The translations under genes and the position numbers were made by a program. From positions 62,001-126,000 of the forward strand of contig NZ_JARKNA010000012.1 of NCBI RefSeq assembly GCF_029360765.1: a stretch of DNA of 64,000 bases. The letters are read 5' to 3'. Positions 1-9,546 of this stretch are shown here, in pieces (the stretch's first letter is position 1; each line of letters begins with the position of its first letter). The notes beneath the pieces are model-generated. The model ran no database searches, was not told where the DNA came from, and saw only the letters and a list, made by a program, of their open reading frames with translations. The stretch is from Terrimonas pollutisoli. Lineage in GTDB: Bacteria; Bacteroidota; Bacteroidia; Chitinophagales; Chitinophagaceae.

Positions 1-2
1 AT

Positions 3-3000
3 GGCAGTGGACAGGTTGTACTGAGTGGATTGAATGCGGGGGTGTATGCCAATTTCCAATTGCAGATCAACGGATGCACTACTGAACTTTTTACCGGCAT
101 CATCTTGTCAAACCCGGTGTTTACACCCACGTTTACAAAAGTTGCTGCTTTTTGCGCCGGTTCAACGCCTCCCGCATTACCAACGACTTCCAATAACGGG
201 ATAAGTGGTACCTGGAACCCGGCGGTAATAAATAACCAGGCTTCCGGCAGCTATACTTTTACTCCTGCCCCTGGCCAGTGCGGTATTCAAACGACAATGA
301 ATGTGACGGTGATTCAGAAGACAACGCCGACATTTAATTTTGGCACTGCGCTTACTATTTGCGCTGACGGTACCATACCCACATTACCGGCGACCTCCAA
401 CAATGGAATACCCGGAACTTGGAATCCTTCTATAGTAGATAATCAAAACTCCGGTGTATATACATTTACCCCCAATGCGGGTCAATGTGCCAATTCAACA
501 ACTTTTACTGTAACGGTCAATCCTAATATTACTCCCACATTTAGTTTTGGAACAGCTTTGACTATTTGTGCAAATGAACCGGTGCCAACACTTCCTACTT
601 CTTCATCTAATGGAATCACTGGTACATGGAGTCCTGCAACAGTGAGCAATCAAACATCTGGTACCTACACATTCACTCCCGATGCAGGTCAATGTGCATT
701 ACCAGCTACATTCGATGTAACAGTAACGCCGAACGTCACACCGACATTTGCTTTTGGAACAACCTTGACTATTTGTGAAAATGGAACAGTGCCAACATTA
801 CCCGGTACATCGGACAACGGAATTAGCGGAATATGGAACCCAGCGACGGTTAGCAACCAGGCTTCGGCTACTTATACGTTTACACCTTCAGCCGGTCAAT
901 GTGCATTGCCAACAACATTCACGGTGACGGTCACGCCCAACATCACACCAGCATTTGGTTTTGGAACAACATTGACCATCTGTGAAAATGGAACAGTGCC
1001 AACACTGCCTACTTCTTCTTCCAATGGAATCAATGGAACGTGGAACCCGGCAACAGTGAGCAATCAAGCTTCAGCTACTTATACATTTACTCCCGATGCC
1101 GGTCAGTGCGCACTACCAACAACATTTACGGTAACGGTCAATCCTAATATTACTCCCACATTTAGTTTTGGAACAGCATTAACCATTTGTGAAAATGAAC
1201 CGGTGCCAACACTACCTGCAAATTCCACCAATGGAATCACCGGTACATGGAGTCCTGCAACGGTCGATAATCAAACATCAGGTACTTACACATTCACTCC
1301 TGATGCAGGCCAATGTGCGTTGCCAACTACATTCGATGTAACAGTAACACCGAATGTCACACCAACATTTAGTTTTGGAACAACCTTGACTATTTGTGAA
1401 AATGGAACAGTGCCAACATTACCCGGTACATCGGACAACGGAATTAGCGGAATATGGAACCCAGTGACTGTTAGCAATCAAGCTTCGGGCACTTATACGT
1501 TTACACCTTCAGCCGGTCAATGTGCATTGCCAACAACATTCACAGTGACGGTTACGCCAAACATTACACCATCGTTTGTTTTCGGAACAACATTAACCAT
1601 TTGCGAAAATGGAACCGTGCCGACATTACCTGCTTCTTCATCCAACGGTATCAATGGCACATGGAATCCTACAACAGTCGATAATCAAGCATCTGGCACT
1701 TATACATTCACACCCGATGCGGGTCAATGTGCACTGCCAACAACATTTACGGTAACGGTCAATCCTAATATTACTCCCACATTTAGTTTTGGAACAGCAT
1801 TAACCATTTGTGAAAATGAACCGGTGCCAACACTACCTGCAAATTCCACCAATGGAATCACTGGTACATGGAGCCCGGCAACAGTCGATAATCAAGCATC
1901 TGGCATTTACACATTCACGCCGTCAGCGGGTCAATGTGCATTGACAACAACGTTTGCGGTAACTGTTAATCCTAACATCACACCGACATTTGGTTTTGGT
2001 ACAACACTCACTATTTGTGAAAACGGAACAGTGCCGGTATTACCGGGAACATCAGATAATGGACTTACCGGAACATGGAATCCAGCAACAGTGAGCAACC
2101 AGGCTTCAGCCACTTACACATTTACTCCTTCAGCGGGTCAATGTGCAGTGCCAACAACGTTCACGGTGACTGTTACGCCAAACATTACACCATCATTTGC
2201 TTTCGGAACAGCATTAACTATTTGTGAAAATGGTACAGTACCAACATTACCCACTGCTTCATCTAATGGAATCACAGGTACATGGAATCCTGCAACAGTC
2301 GATAATCAAACATCTGGTACTTACACATTCACTCCCGATGCGGGTCAATGCGCATTACCGGCAACATTTACGGTAACTGTCAATCCCAATATCACTCCCA
2401 TATTTAGTTTTGGAACAGCATTGACTATTTGCGAAAATGCAACCGCACCAGCATTACCCACTAATTCCTCCAATGGAATCACCGGTACATGGAGCCCGGC
2501 AACAGTCGATAATCAAGCATCTGGTACTTACACATTCACACCTGATGCGGGTCAATGTGCATTGCCAACAACATTTACTGTTACGGTAACACCGAACGTC
2601 ACACCGATATTTGGTTTTGGCACAACACTCACTATTTGTGAAAACGGAACCGTGCCGGCATTGCCTGGAACATCAGATAACGGAATAACCGGAATTTGGA
2701 ATCCTGCAACGGCAAGCAATCAAGCTTCAGCTACTTATACCTTTACACCCTCGGCAGGTCAGTGCGCATTACCAACAACATTCACGGTGACAGTTACACC
2801 AAACATTACACCGACATTTGGTTTTGGTACAACATTGACCATTTGTGAAAATGGAATAGTGCCAACATTACCTGCGGCTTCATCCAACGGTATTAATGGT
2901 ACATGGAACCCGGCAGCAGTCGATAATCAAACATCTGGTACCTACACATTCACCCCTGATGCAGGTCAATGTGCATTGACAACAACATTCGTGGTAACTG

Positions 3001-4187
3001 TCAATCCTATTGTCACACCAATTTTTGATATCGGCACAGCACAAACAATTTGTTCCGGCAGCACTTCACCTTCACTGCCTGCAACATCTTCCAATGGAAT
3101 CACTGGTACATGGAGCCCCGCAACGGCTGATAACCAAACTTCGGGTACTTATACCTTTACTCCCGATGCTGGTCAGTGCGCTGTGACTACGACGTTCACA
3201 TTAACCGTTACGCCAAGTACAACGCCGCTATTCAGTCTTGGTTCTTCTTTGACCATTTGCAATGGCAGTTCTGTGCCCACCCTGCCTTCCCTATCAGACA
3301 ATGGCATCAATGGAACATGGAACCCTGCCGTCATCAACAACCAGGCTTCAGGAACCTATGTGTTCATACCCGACGCAACACCGGAGCAATGTATCAACAA
3401 AGTGACGTTTACGGTTACTGTAAAACCAATTCTCACGCCAACGTTTAGTTTCGGCACTTCACAAACTATTTGTAACGGAGCAACAGCGCCTGTTTTGCCA
3501 ACTGTGTCCACCAATGGCATTACCGGTACATGGAGCCCTGCTGTTGTCAGCAACCAATCATCAGGTGTTTATAAATTCACTCCGGCAGCGGGACAATGCG
3601 CTACGGCCAACACTACATTCACGGTAACGGTTAACCCGGTACCGACAGTAAGTGTAATGAATGATACTACCGTCAATGATGGAAATCTTTTACCCGTGAA
3701 CAACCTGGTGGGAACACCTGCGGATGTCACGTATAAATGGATCAATTCCAACTCATCGATTGGTCTTGCGGCTTCAGGTAACGGAAATATTCCAGCCTTC
3801 ACCGCTATTAACAGGAGCAATGATCCGGTGACGTCAACAATTACTGTTACACCGGTGATCAATGGTTGTGCGGGTACGGACCAAACTTACCACATCACTG
3901 TTAAGCCTCTCGACAAAGATGTGTTTGTCCCCAATGTATTCACTCCTAATAGGGATGGAAAGAATGATTTGCTATACGTATATGGAAACTATATCGACAA
4001 ACTGGATATGCGGATTTTTAATCAATGGGGAGAGCAGGTAATGGTGATCAACAGCCGTACTACAGGATGGGATGGCACCTATCGTGGAAAGCCCCAACCA
4101 GTAGGCGTTTATGTCTATGTGCTGCAAGCAACCCTGGCTGATGGCCGGACGGTGAAACTGAAGGGATCCATTACGTTAATGCGTTAA
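3..4187 (+). CDS. Giant repeat adhesin with T9SS type B sorting domain (5' end missing)
   Basis: The frame is open to the left edge of the window, so the real start lies upstream; the TTG at 30 is only the first possible internal start. What is visible is 17 tandem units of about 69 aa (about 207 bp), each with a TPTF..FGT.LTIC start, an NGI.GTW.P core, a Y.FTP.AGQC segment and a T.TVTV end, followed by a non-repeat spacer. Two conserved Cys per unit could form one disulfide each. The last ~85 residues (VFVPNVFTPNRDGKND, then NQWGE and GTYRGKPQPVGVYVY) match the gliding-motility-associated C-terminal domain that directs export by T9SS and surface attachment. The repeats are probably beta-sandwich, Ig-like stalk units. 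A PorP/SprF-like gene follows 116 bp downstream, the usual partner of type B substrates. Ligand unknown. Confidence 0.93.
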   Translation, partial: GSGQVVLSGLNAGVYANFQLQINGCTTELFTGIILSNPVFTPTFTKVAAFCAGSTPPALPTTSNNGISGTWNPAVINNQASGSYTFTPAPGQCGIQTTMNVTVIQKTTPTFNFGTALTICADGTIPTLPATSNNGIPGTWNPSIVDNQNSGVYTFTPNAGQCANSTTFTVTVNPNITPTFSFGTALTICANEPVPTLPTSSSNGITGTWSPATVSNQTSGTYTFTPDAGQCALPATFDVTVTPNVTPTFAFGTTLTICENGTVPTLPGTSDNGISGIWNPATVSNQASATYTFTPSAGQCALPTTFTVTVTPNITPAFGFGTTLTICENGTVPTLPTSSSNGINGTWNPATVSNQASATYTFTPDAGQCALPTTFTVTVNPNITPTFSFGTALTICENEPVPTLPANSTNGITGTWSPATVDNQTSGTYTFTPDAGQCALPTTFDVTVTPNVTPTFSFGTTLTICENGTVPTLPGTSDNGISGIWNPVTVSNQASGTYTFTPSAGQCALPTTFTVTVTPNITPSFVFGTTLTICENGTVPTLPASSSNGINGTWNPTTVDNQASGTYTFTPDAGQCALPTTFTVTVNPNITPTFSFGTALTICENEPVPTLPANSTNGITGTWSPATVDNQASGIYTFTPSAGQCALTTTFAVTVNPNITPTFGFGTTLTICENGTVPVLPGTSDNGLTGTWNPATVSNQASATYTFTPSAGQCAVPTTFTVTVTPNITPSFAFGTALTICENGTVPTLPTASSNGITGTWNPATVDNQTSGTYTFTPDAGQCALPATFTVTVNPNITPIFSFGTALTICENATAPALPTNSSNGITGTWSPATVDNQASGTYTFTPDAGQCALPTTFTVTVTPNVTPIFGFGTTLTICENGTVPALPGTSDNGITGIWNPATASNQASATYTFTPSAGQCALPTTFTVTVTPNITPTFGFGTTLTICENGIVPTLPAASSNGINGTWNPAAVDNQTSGTYTFTPDAGQCALTTTFVVTVNPIVTPIFDIGTAQTICSGSTSPSLPATSSNGITGTWSPATADNQTSGTYTFTPDAGQCAVTTTFTLTVTPSTTPLFSLGSSLTICNGSSVPTLPSLSDNGINGTWNPAVINNQASGTYVFIPDATPEQCINKVTFTVTVKPILTPTFSFGTSQTICNGATAPVLPTVSTNGITGTWSPAVVSNQSSGVYKFTPAAGQCATANTTFTVTVNPVPTVSVMNDTTVNDGNLLPVNNLVGTPADVTYKWINSNSSIGLAASGNGNIPAFTAINRSNDPVTSTITVTPVINGCAGTDQTYHITVKPLDKDVFVPNVFTPNRDGKNDLLYVYGNYIDKLDMRIFNQWGEQVMVINSRTTGWDGTYRGKPQPVGVYVYVLQATLADGRTVKLKGSITLMR
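738..3008 (+). repeat. Higher-order tandem repeat (3 x 207 bp) inside the adhesin gene
   Basis: Within the 69-aa repeats, three subtypes alternate: A (ENGTVP..PGTSDNG), B (SSSNGINGTWNP) and C (ENEPVPTLPANSTNG or similar, with GTWSP). Type A units begin at 738, 1359, 1980 and 2601, exactly 621 bp apart, so the array grew by duplication of a three-unit block. The outer units (the first two and the last two or three) are more divergent, as expected for an array expanding from its centre. Confidence 0.9.
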
Positions 4188-4303
4188 TCATTGAAGACAA
4201 TCATAAATAAATATAGAGATCATTGGCAACAAAAATTTTAACTAACAAGCATGCAGATCAGCAGTGTCAATTGCTGAGTGCTTTCGAATAAAACAGAGCA
4301 TAG

Positions 4304-5314
4304 ATGAAACGAACCACTTTTTTAACTGCTTTTGTCGTCATGGCATCTATTCACCAATCGATTGCCCAGACGGATCCCCATTTTACGCAGAACTATACAT
4401 ACCCGATGTATATCAATCCAGCCCTGACAGGCGGAAGTGATGGTGATTATCGGGCCTCTGCCATCTATCGGAGTCAATGGGGTAGCATCAGCAATCCTTA
4501 TCGTACCACTGGCTTATCGATTGATACCCGAACTAATAAAAATATTTCGCTGGGTCTGAACCTGCTCAACCAGTCAGCAGGTGATGGTGGATTTAATTAT
4601 TTCAATGCCTATGCCAGTGTTGCCTATACTGGTGTCAAATTCGGTGTCAACAACAATCATCGTATTGTATTAGCGATGCAGGCAGGTGTCATCAACCGGC
4701 GGGTAGATCAAAGTAAATTTAAGTGGGGCGAACAATGGAACCCGATCACGGGCTATAACGCTGCTAATTCTGTTTCTGAAAGTTTTGCCGCCACCTCTTC
4801 TACCACGTTAGACATTGGCGCCGGAGCGTTGTATTATGATGCCACTCCCGGGAAAAAAGCAAATGCATTTGGCGGTATCTCATTTTTCCATTTGAATAAG
4901 CCAAAAGACCCAATCATTTCATCACAGGATGTCGAGCTAAATACCATACCCCTCCGATATACCATTCACGGCGGACTGAGTTATAATCTTACTGAACGTA
5001 CCCGCATCGTACCACATGCACTTTATATGCAACAAGGCAATGCAAAAGAACAAATGCTGGGCGTGTATGCTCAATACAATGTGAATGAAGAAACCGACCT
5101 GATGATCGGGGGTTATTACCGGGTAAAGGATGCTGTCGCTCCTTTCGTAGGTATTGATTGGAGAAATTTCTTAATTGGTCTTAGTTATGATGTCAACACA
5201 TCAAAGCTGGGTGCAATGACAAAAAATGCAAACAGCTTTGAGCTTAGCCTCTCCTATATCAAACGGCAAGGAACCAAAAGCATTTTTGATTTTATCCGTT
5301 GTCCGAGATTATAG
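4304..5314 (+). CDS. PorP/SprF family type IX secretion membrane protein
   Basis: A 336-aa protein with an N-terminal signal peptide (about 21 residues, ending ..SIAQ) followed by the family opening TDPHFTQNYTYPMYINPALTGG. The rest has the alternating pattern of an outer-membrane beta-barrel. PorP/SprF proteins are known to work with T9SS and each usually serves the large type B substrate encoded beside it. This gene follows such a substrate and precedes an OmpA-family gene, which is the standard Bacteroidota arrangement. Length is normal for the family. The ATG at 4304 is chosen because the signal peptide starts there. Confidence 0.92.
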   Translation: MKRTTFLTAFVVMASIHQSIAQTDPHFTQNYTYPMYINPALTGGSDGDYRASAIYRSQWGSISNPYRTTGLSIDTRTNKNISLGLNLLNQSAGDGGFNYFNAYASVAYTGVKFGVNNNHRIVLAMQAGVINRRVDQSKFKWGEQWNPITGYNAANSVSESFAATSSTTLDIGAGALYYDATPGKKANAFGGISFFHLNKPKDPIISSQDVELNTIPLRYTIHGGLSYNLTERTRIVPHALYMQQGNAKEQMLGVYAQYNVNEETDLMIGGYYRVKDAVAPFVGIDWRNFLIGLSYDVNTSKLGAMTKNANSFELSLSYIKRQGTKSIFDFIRCPRL

Positions 5315-5345
5315 ATGCACAACCTTTTTTTTTATCAAGCAGACC

Positions 5346-7418
5346 ATGCATATGAACTTATTATCGATACAAAAAAACAAACCGATACAATTGTCAACGG
5401 CTATGGTTATATCGGGAAGTCTGTTACGTCAAGCCGGGCTGGCAATCGTCCTGCTGCTACAATTACTGAACGGATACGGGCAAACCAATAAGAACCTGCT
5501 GTTAGCAGACAAATATTTTGCTGCCGGCGATTTTTATACCGCTGCCAGTTTATATGAGCAATATTTAAATCGTGCAGTAAAACAAAAGTCCTATGGCGAC
5601 TTTCCGTTGAATTCAAGAAAAGGAAAATTGGGCCATGGTGGTGGAGCAGTTGATCGGTCTTCGATTCTTTTTAAGCAAGCAGAAAGTTACCGGCTCGCCA
5701 ATTATTGGCAGCAGGCTGCGATGGCATATAAAAAGTATTTTGAAGAAGACAGCTCGACACACGGAAATGGTCTTTATTGGCTGGCCGTTTGCGAACGCAG
5801 CCTGGGCAACTATACCGCTGCCGAAGAAAGTATAAAACGATTCCTGGTTAATCATTTCTCCAGCGATCCATTGTACAACGATGTGACAACTGAACAACAA
5901 CGGTTGCAATTTATAAAAGCACAAATATCCAAACCCGATTCTTTGCTTTACAGCTTGCAAAAAATTAATACGGCATTCGGTAAAGAAAAAGGCGCTTTTG
6001 CCGTCATTGCAAACGAAGAGGATAAATTATTGTTGACAAGTACGAAACAAGATTCGGTAACTAAAACAGGGGTTGATCCCTTTCACAGCCGCTTGTTTAG
6101 TTCCACACTTTCAATCGGAAGCATACAAAACCTGCAACCGCTCAGTATTGAAGGCCTTGATATGTCTTTAAGCCAGGGTACGGCAAGTATAAGTGCCGAT
6201 GGCAATTATTTATATTTTACCCAATGGAAAAAAGAAAATGGCAAAACTGTTTCGGCTATTTATTATTCCAGGAAAAAAGAAAATGGTTGGGGGCAACCTG
6301 TACTACTTGCAGCTATCAACTTAACAGGTTATAATAGTAAGCAGCCGCTTTGTACGGCCGATGGAAAATATTTATTCTTTGCGTCGGACAGGCCCGGAGG
6401 TGCGGGTAATTTTGATATCTGGTGGGCAGCATTACAGGCTGATGGCAGTACAAGCGAACCATTAAATGCAGGTAACACTTTAAATACGGAGGCAAATGAA
6501 TTAGCCCCGTTTTATCATGAGCTGAGCAGAACGTTGGTATTTGCTTCCGACAGGAATGTTGGTATGGGCGGCTATGATCTGTATAACGCAAAAGGTGCAA
6601 CCACGCAATGGACCGCACCTGAGAATATGGGCTATCCTGTCAATTCTTCCCGTGATGATCTATATTTTTTCAATTCTCAAAAAATACCCTTGCTGCAGTA
6701 TGCATTCATTAGCTCTGACCGTGGTTCTGAATGCTGTCTTGAAGCGTATACGATAAGCAAGTCGGGTAAAAAGCAATTTTTACGCGGCGTTATCCGTGAC
6801 TGCAGAAATAATGAGCCATTAGCTGATGCAACTGTCATCGTAGCGGATAATGCCGGTAAGCCTCTGCAATTAAAAACAGGTGCTGATGGAAGCTATCAAT
6901 TCGAAATAAAAAATGAAAAGAGTAACTATCAACTGGCGATCAATAAAGATTTGTTCAAAGAGAAAATCAGTGGCATTTCCGTGGTGAAGAAAGATGATTC
7001 GAACTGGCAAAACGAAATTTATCACAATGCAGATATCTGCCTGGAGAAGAAATTAGTGATTAGACTTGAAACAGTAGTAACCATTTATTTTGATTTTGAT
7101 CAAAGTAAATTAAAGAATCGGGGTATCACACAATTGGATTCGATCTATAACGTTTTAATACAAGATACTTCGGCTACCATCCAGGTATCAGGTTATACTG
7201 ATGGCCGCGGTTCGGTGGAGTACAACAAAAAACTTTCTGACCGGAGAGCAAAAGCCTGCGCTGATTATCTTATCCAAAAAGGTATCAATCCTGCGAGGAT
7301 TAGCTTTGAATCATTTGGTGCCTGTTGCCCTATTGAGATGGAATTGATCAACGGCAGGGACAATCCCGATGGACGTAGTATGAACCGAAGAGCGTTGATA
7401 AATATTAGCAAAAACTAG
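5346..7418 (+). CDS. OmpA-family protein with TPR, PD40 beta-propeller and carboxypeptidase-regulatory domains
   Basis: The frame is open from 5226, inside the preceding gene, but the ATG at 5346 (or the one at 5403, MVISGSLLRQ) gives a start followed by a signal peptide ending ..LNGYGQ. Order of domains: TPR-like helices (about residues 55-170), WD40/PD40 blades (SADGNYLYF, TADGKYLFFASDRPGG, LVFASDRNVGMGGYDLY; about 270-440), a carboxypeptidase-regulatory-like beta-sandwich (RGVIRDCRNNEPLADATV) and a C-terminal OmpA peptidoglycan-binding domain (YFDFDQSKL, GYTDGRGSVEYNKKLSDRRA). The architecture resembles PorE-type periplasmic T9SS components that tie the secretion machinery to peptidoglycan. 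Probably co-transcribed with the PorP/SprF gene 31 bp upstream. Confidence 0.9.
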   Translation: MHMNLLSIQKNKPIQLSTAMVISGSLLRQAGLAIVLLLQLLNGYGQTNKNLLLADKYFAAGDFYTAASLYEQYLNRAVKQKSYGDFPLNSRKGKLGHGGGAVDRSSILFKQAESYRLANYWQQAAMAYKKYFEEDSSTHGNGLYWLAVCERSLGNYTAAEESIKRFLVNHFSSDPLYNDVTTEQQRLQFIKAQISKPDSLLYSLQKINTAFGKEKGAFAVIANEEDKLLLTSTKQDSVTKTGVDPFHSRLFSSTLSIGSIQNLQPLSIEGLDMSLSQGTASISADGNYLYFTQWKKENGKTVSAIYYSRKKENGWGQPVLLAAINLTGYNSKQPLCTADGKYLFFASDRPGGAGNFDIWWAALQADGSTSEPLNAGNTLNTEANELAPFYHELSRTLVFASDRNVGMGGYDLYNAKGATTQWTAPENMGYPVNSSRDDLYFFNSQKIPLLQYAFISSDRGSECCLEAYTISKSGKKQFLRGVIRDCRNNEPLADATVIVADNAGKPLQLKTGADGSYQFEIKNEKSNYQLAINKDLFKEKISGISVVKKDDSNWQNEIYHNADICLEKKLVIRLETVVTIYFDFDQSKLKNRGITQLDSIYNVLIQDTSATIQVSGYTDGRGSVEYNKKLSDRRAKACADYLIQKGINPARISFESFGACCPIEMELINGRDNPDGRSMNRRALINISKN

Positions 7419-7452
7419 TTTTATATTTTTGGTGGTTGATTTTAGGTTAAAG

Positions 7453-7486
7453 AGAGGCATCCTGATTGGTATGCCTCTTCTGTTTA
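7453..7486 (+). terminator. Rho-independent terminator after the T9SS cluster
   Basis: A perfect 8-bp stem AGAGGCAT/ATGCCTCT (7453-7460 with 7471-7478) with a 10-nt loop, followed by a T-rich stretch. It lies between the convergent OmpA and D-lactate dehydrogenase genes and may serve both strands. Confidence 0.75.
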
Positions 7487-7509
7487 TTCGACTAAACAGC
7501 GTTTAGAGA

Positions 7510-8493
7510 TCAAACTACCCTGTTCTCTCCTGGTGCTGACTTTCCGAAATCATCCAGGTTTTTCAATGTGACTAAGGCAATTTGTGTTAAGGCCTCATCG
7601 GTTAAAAATCCCTGGTGTGCGGTAATCAATACATTGGGAAAACTCATTAATCGCATGATGGTATCATCTTCAATAACATTCTCACTCAGGTCATGAAAAA
7701 ATAGTTTTTCTTCCTGTTCATACACGTCGATGCCTAAATAACCAAGCTGGCCTGATTTAAGCGCATCGATAGCCGCAGGCGTATCGATCAATCCACCCCT
7801 GCTGGTATTGATCAGCATAGCTCCCCGTTGCATAACATGCAGCGTTTGCTTGTTGATCAAATGTTTTGTTTGCTCAGTTAAGGGGCAATGCAGTGATACA
7901 ACCTGGCTTTGCTGCAACAACTTTAACAGGGGTAAATATTCTACGCCATCTTTTTCCAGCTCTTTGTTGGCGATCAGATCAAAGGCCAAAACTTTACATC
8001 CTAAACCCATCATGATATGCGCAAAGCACTGGCCGATCTTGCCAGTCCCAATTATGCCGACTGTTTTTCCATATAAGTCAAAACCAGTGAGCCTGTTCAA
8101 TGCAAAATTGCCTTCCCGTACCCGGTTATATGCCTTATGGGTTTTCCGGTTCAGCGTCATGATCAATGCTAAGGCGTGTTCGGCAACAGCATGTGGTGAA
8201 TAAGCCGGTACTCTGACTACTGCAACCGCATTTTCTTTTGCCACTGCTAAATCCACATTATTAAATCCCGCACAGCGCAGGGCAATAATTTTAATACCGG
8301 CTTTTGCTAAAGCTTCTATAACCTGCTCATCCAGCCGGTCGTTAACAAATACGCAAACTGCGTCACAACCGTTGGCTAGGTTGACTGTTTGTTCGTTTAG
8401 TTGTGCATCAAAAAAAAGAATAGTATGCGATTTATTATAGCGGACAAAATATTCCCTGTCGTAAGGTTGTGTAGAAAAGAAGGCGATTTTCAT
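7510..8493 (-). CDS. ldhA: D-lactate dehydrogenase (2-hydroxyacid dehydrogenase family)
   Basis: A 327-aa NAD-dependent D-isomer 2-hydroxyacid dehydrogenase that interconverts pyruvate and D-lactate in the cytoplasm. The sequence opens MKIAFFSTQPYDREYF, as in the enterobacterial LdhA type. It has the Rossmann motif GTGKIG at 149-154, the NTSRGGLID segment carrying the substrate-binding Arg region, and the catalytic His near ITAHQGFLT. Length is normal. It stands alone, convergent with the OmpA-family gene. Specificity for lactate over other 2-hydroxy acids is inferred from the overall LdhA likeness. Confidence 0.9.
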   Translation of the reverse strand: MKIAFFSTQPYDREYFVRYNKSHTILFFDAQLNEQTVNLANGCDAVCVFVNDRLDEQVIEALAKAGIKIIALRCAGFNNVDLAVAKENAVAVVRVPAYSPHAVAEHALALIMTLNRKTHKAYNRVREGNFALNRLTGFDLYGKTVGIIGTGKIGQCFAHIMMGLGCKVLAFDLIANKELEKDGVEYLPLLKLLQQSQVVSLHCPLTEQTKHLINKQTLHVMQRGAMLINTSRGGLIDTPAAIDALKSGQLGYLGIDVYEQEEKLFFHDLSENVIEDDTIMRLMSFPNVLITAHQGFLTDEALTQIALVTLKNLDDFGKSAPGENRVV

Positions 8494-8907
8494 TTGTTGA
8501 CTTTGAGGACCATTATTGTTTCAGATGATGAATGTACTGAAGATTATTTTTTGGTTAATTCCTTTTTTAACGTGCTAAAAAACTTAATAGCTCTGAACAC
8601 CCTCATCCCGAAGGACTTTACAACATTTTTGATACTACCGCAAACCTTAGTAGAAAAAGAATCACGTCAATGGCCCGACCTTATTACCTTATTGTATGGA
8701 AATAGATTATAATAGATTAAAATAAGGTAATAAGATTTGGGGTTCAATCAATCGGTTTTCTACTAAGGTTAAAATATAAGGGTCCGGAAGCTGACAAGGA
8801 GATAAATAGGTTTGAAGACAATTACAGCTCAAGCCATTTACAGCACTTCACAATAAGAATTAAGATTTTTTCATTATTTGGTAACTTAATAGTCTAAAAC
8901 TTGCTGT
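8494..8907. other. Intergenic region between divergent ldhA and DinB gene
   Basis: A 414-bp gap that must hold promoters for both divergent genes. Apart from the nested inverted repeat I see no convincing coding sequence; an open frame running from inside ldhA to 8712 has no family resemblance. Confidence 0.6.
8643..8770. repeat. Nested inverted repeat, 128 bp, MITE-like or structured RNA
   Basis: Two perfect inverted pairs sit one inside the other: AACCTTAGTAGAAAA at 8643-8657 with its complement at 8756-8770 (15 bp), and CTTATTACCTTATT at 8680-8693 with its complement at 8721-8734 (14 bp). The intervening arms are 22 and 21 nt, so the fold is nearly symmetrical. It fills much of the gap between ldhA and the DinB gene. 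No transposase or clear target duplication is visible. Confidence 0.75.
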
Positions 8908-9456
8908 ATGAAAAGAAAAATAAAAATCAGCTGCTGCTTATTGGCCTTTCCCTTTATTATTATTAATAATTGTCTTGCACAATCTTTGACCGATATCAAA
9001 ACACAGTTAATAAAAGATTGGGAGCGGGCTAAAGCCTATACTAACGAATACCTCGATGCCATGCCCGGCGATAAGTATTCACTAAAAGCCACTGACAGCA
9101 CCCGGAGCTTTGCACAGCAAATGCTTCATATTGCACAAGCCAATGTTTATTTGATGTCCAATGCAACGGATCAACCGGCTTCTGCCTGGCTGATGTCAAA
9201 CCCGGAAAAAAGTTCCCCGGCTCAGCAACGGGACTCGGTAAAATATTATGTGCAGAATAGCTATGACTTCTGCATTAATGCGATAAAAAACCTGGATGTC
9301 AGCAAATGGAACGAGAAAAAAAAGATTTTCATTTTTGAAGAAACCAGGTTTGCATTAATCAATAAAACTTTTGAACACCAGGGTCACCACAGGGGGCAAA
9401 CTACTATTTATATCAGGCTGGCCGGCATAAAACCGCCGGAAGAAAAATTATTTTAA
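8908..9456 (+). CDS. Exported DinB-like protein
   Basis: A 182-aa protein with a signal peptide (MKRKIKISCCLLAFPFII..CLAQ). The mature part resembles the DinB/YfiT four-helix-bundle fold: an early helix with DWERAKAYTNEYLDAMP, a central FAQQMLHIAQANVYL containing a metal-binding-type His, and a C-terminal HQGHHRGQTTIYIRLAGIKPP typical of DinB proteins. Family members are predicted metal-dependent enzymes, often thiol-related, but the substrate is unknown. Having a signal peptide is unusual for the wider family though common for this subgroup in Bacteroidota. Confidence 0.8.
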   Translation: MKRKIKISCCLLAFPFIIINNCLAQSLTDIKTQLIKDWERAKAYTNEYLDAMPGDKYSLKATDSTRSFAQQMLHIAQANVYLMSNATDQPASAWLMSNPEKSSPAQQRDSVKYYVQNSYDFCINAIKNLDVSKWNEKKKIFIFEETRFALINKTFEHQGHHRGQTTIYIRLAGIKPPEEKLF

Positions 9457-9470
9457 ACTTAATAAAAAGA

Positions 9471-9497
9471 AAGCCTCTGCCATCGGCAGAGGCTTTT
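9471..9497. terminator. Bidirectional rho-independent terminator
   Basis: A perfect 11-bp stem AAGCCTCTGCC/GGCAGAGGCTT with a 3-nt ATC loop, flanked by A-rich and T-rich sequence. It can end both the DinB gene (plus) and the SYLF gene (minus). Confidence 0.85.
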
Positions 9498-9546
9498 CAT
9501 AACAGTGGTTTTCCTGTACGTTCACACCAAAAATCAGTTTAAATTA

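Noticed and set aside
3..3700. CRISPR or satellite DNA in the repeat region
   Set aside because: The repeats are in frame, 207 bp long, and encode a continuous protein ending in a T9SS sorting domain.
8401..8712. A plus-strand gene of 103 aa overlapping ldhA
   Set aside because: It lies partly antisense to the conserved N-terminus of ldhA and shows no family resemblance, so it is a shadow or chance frame.
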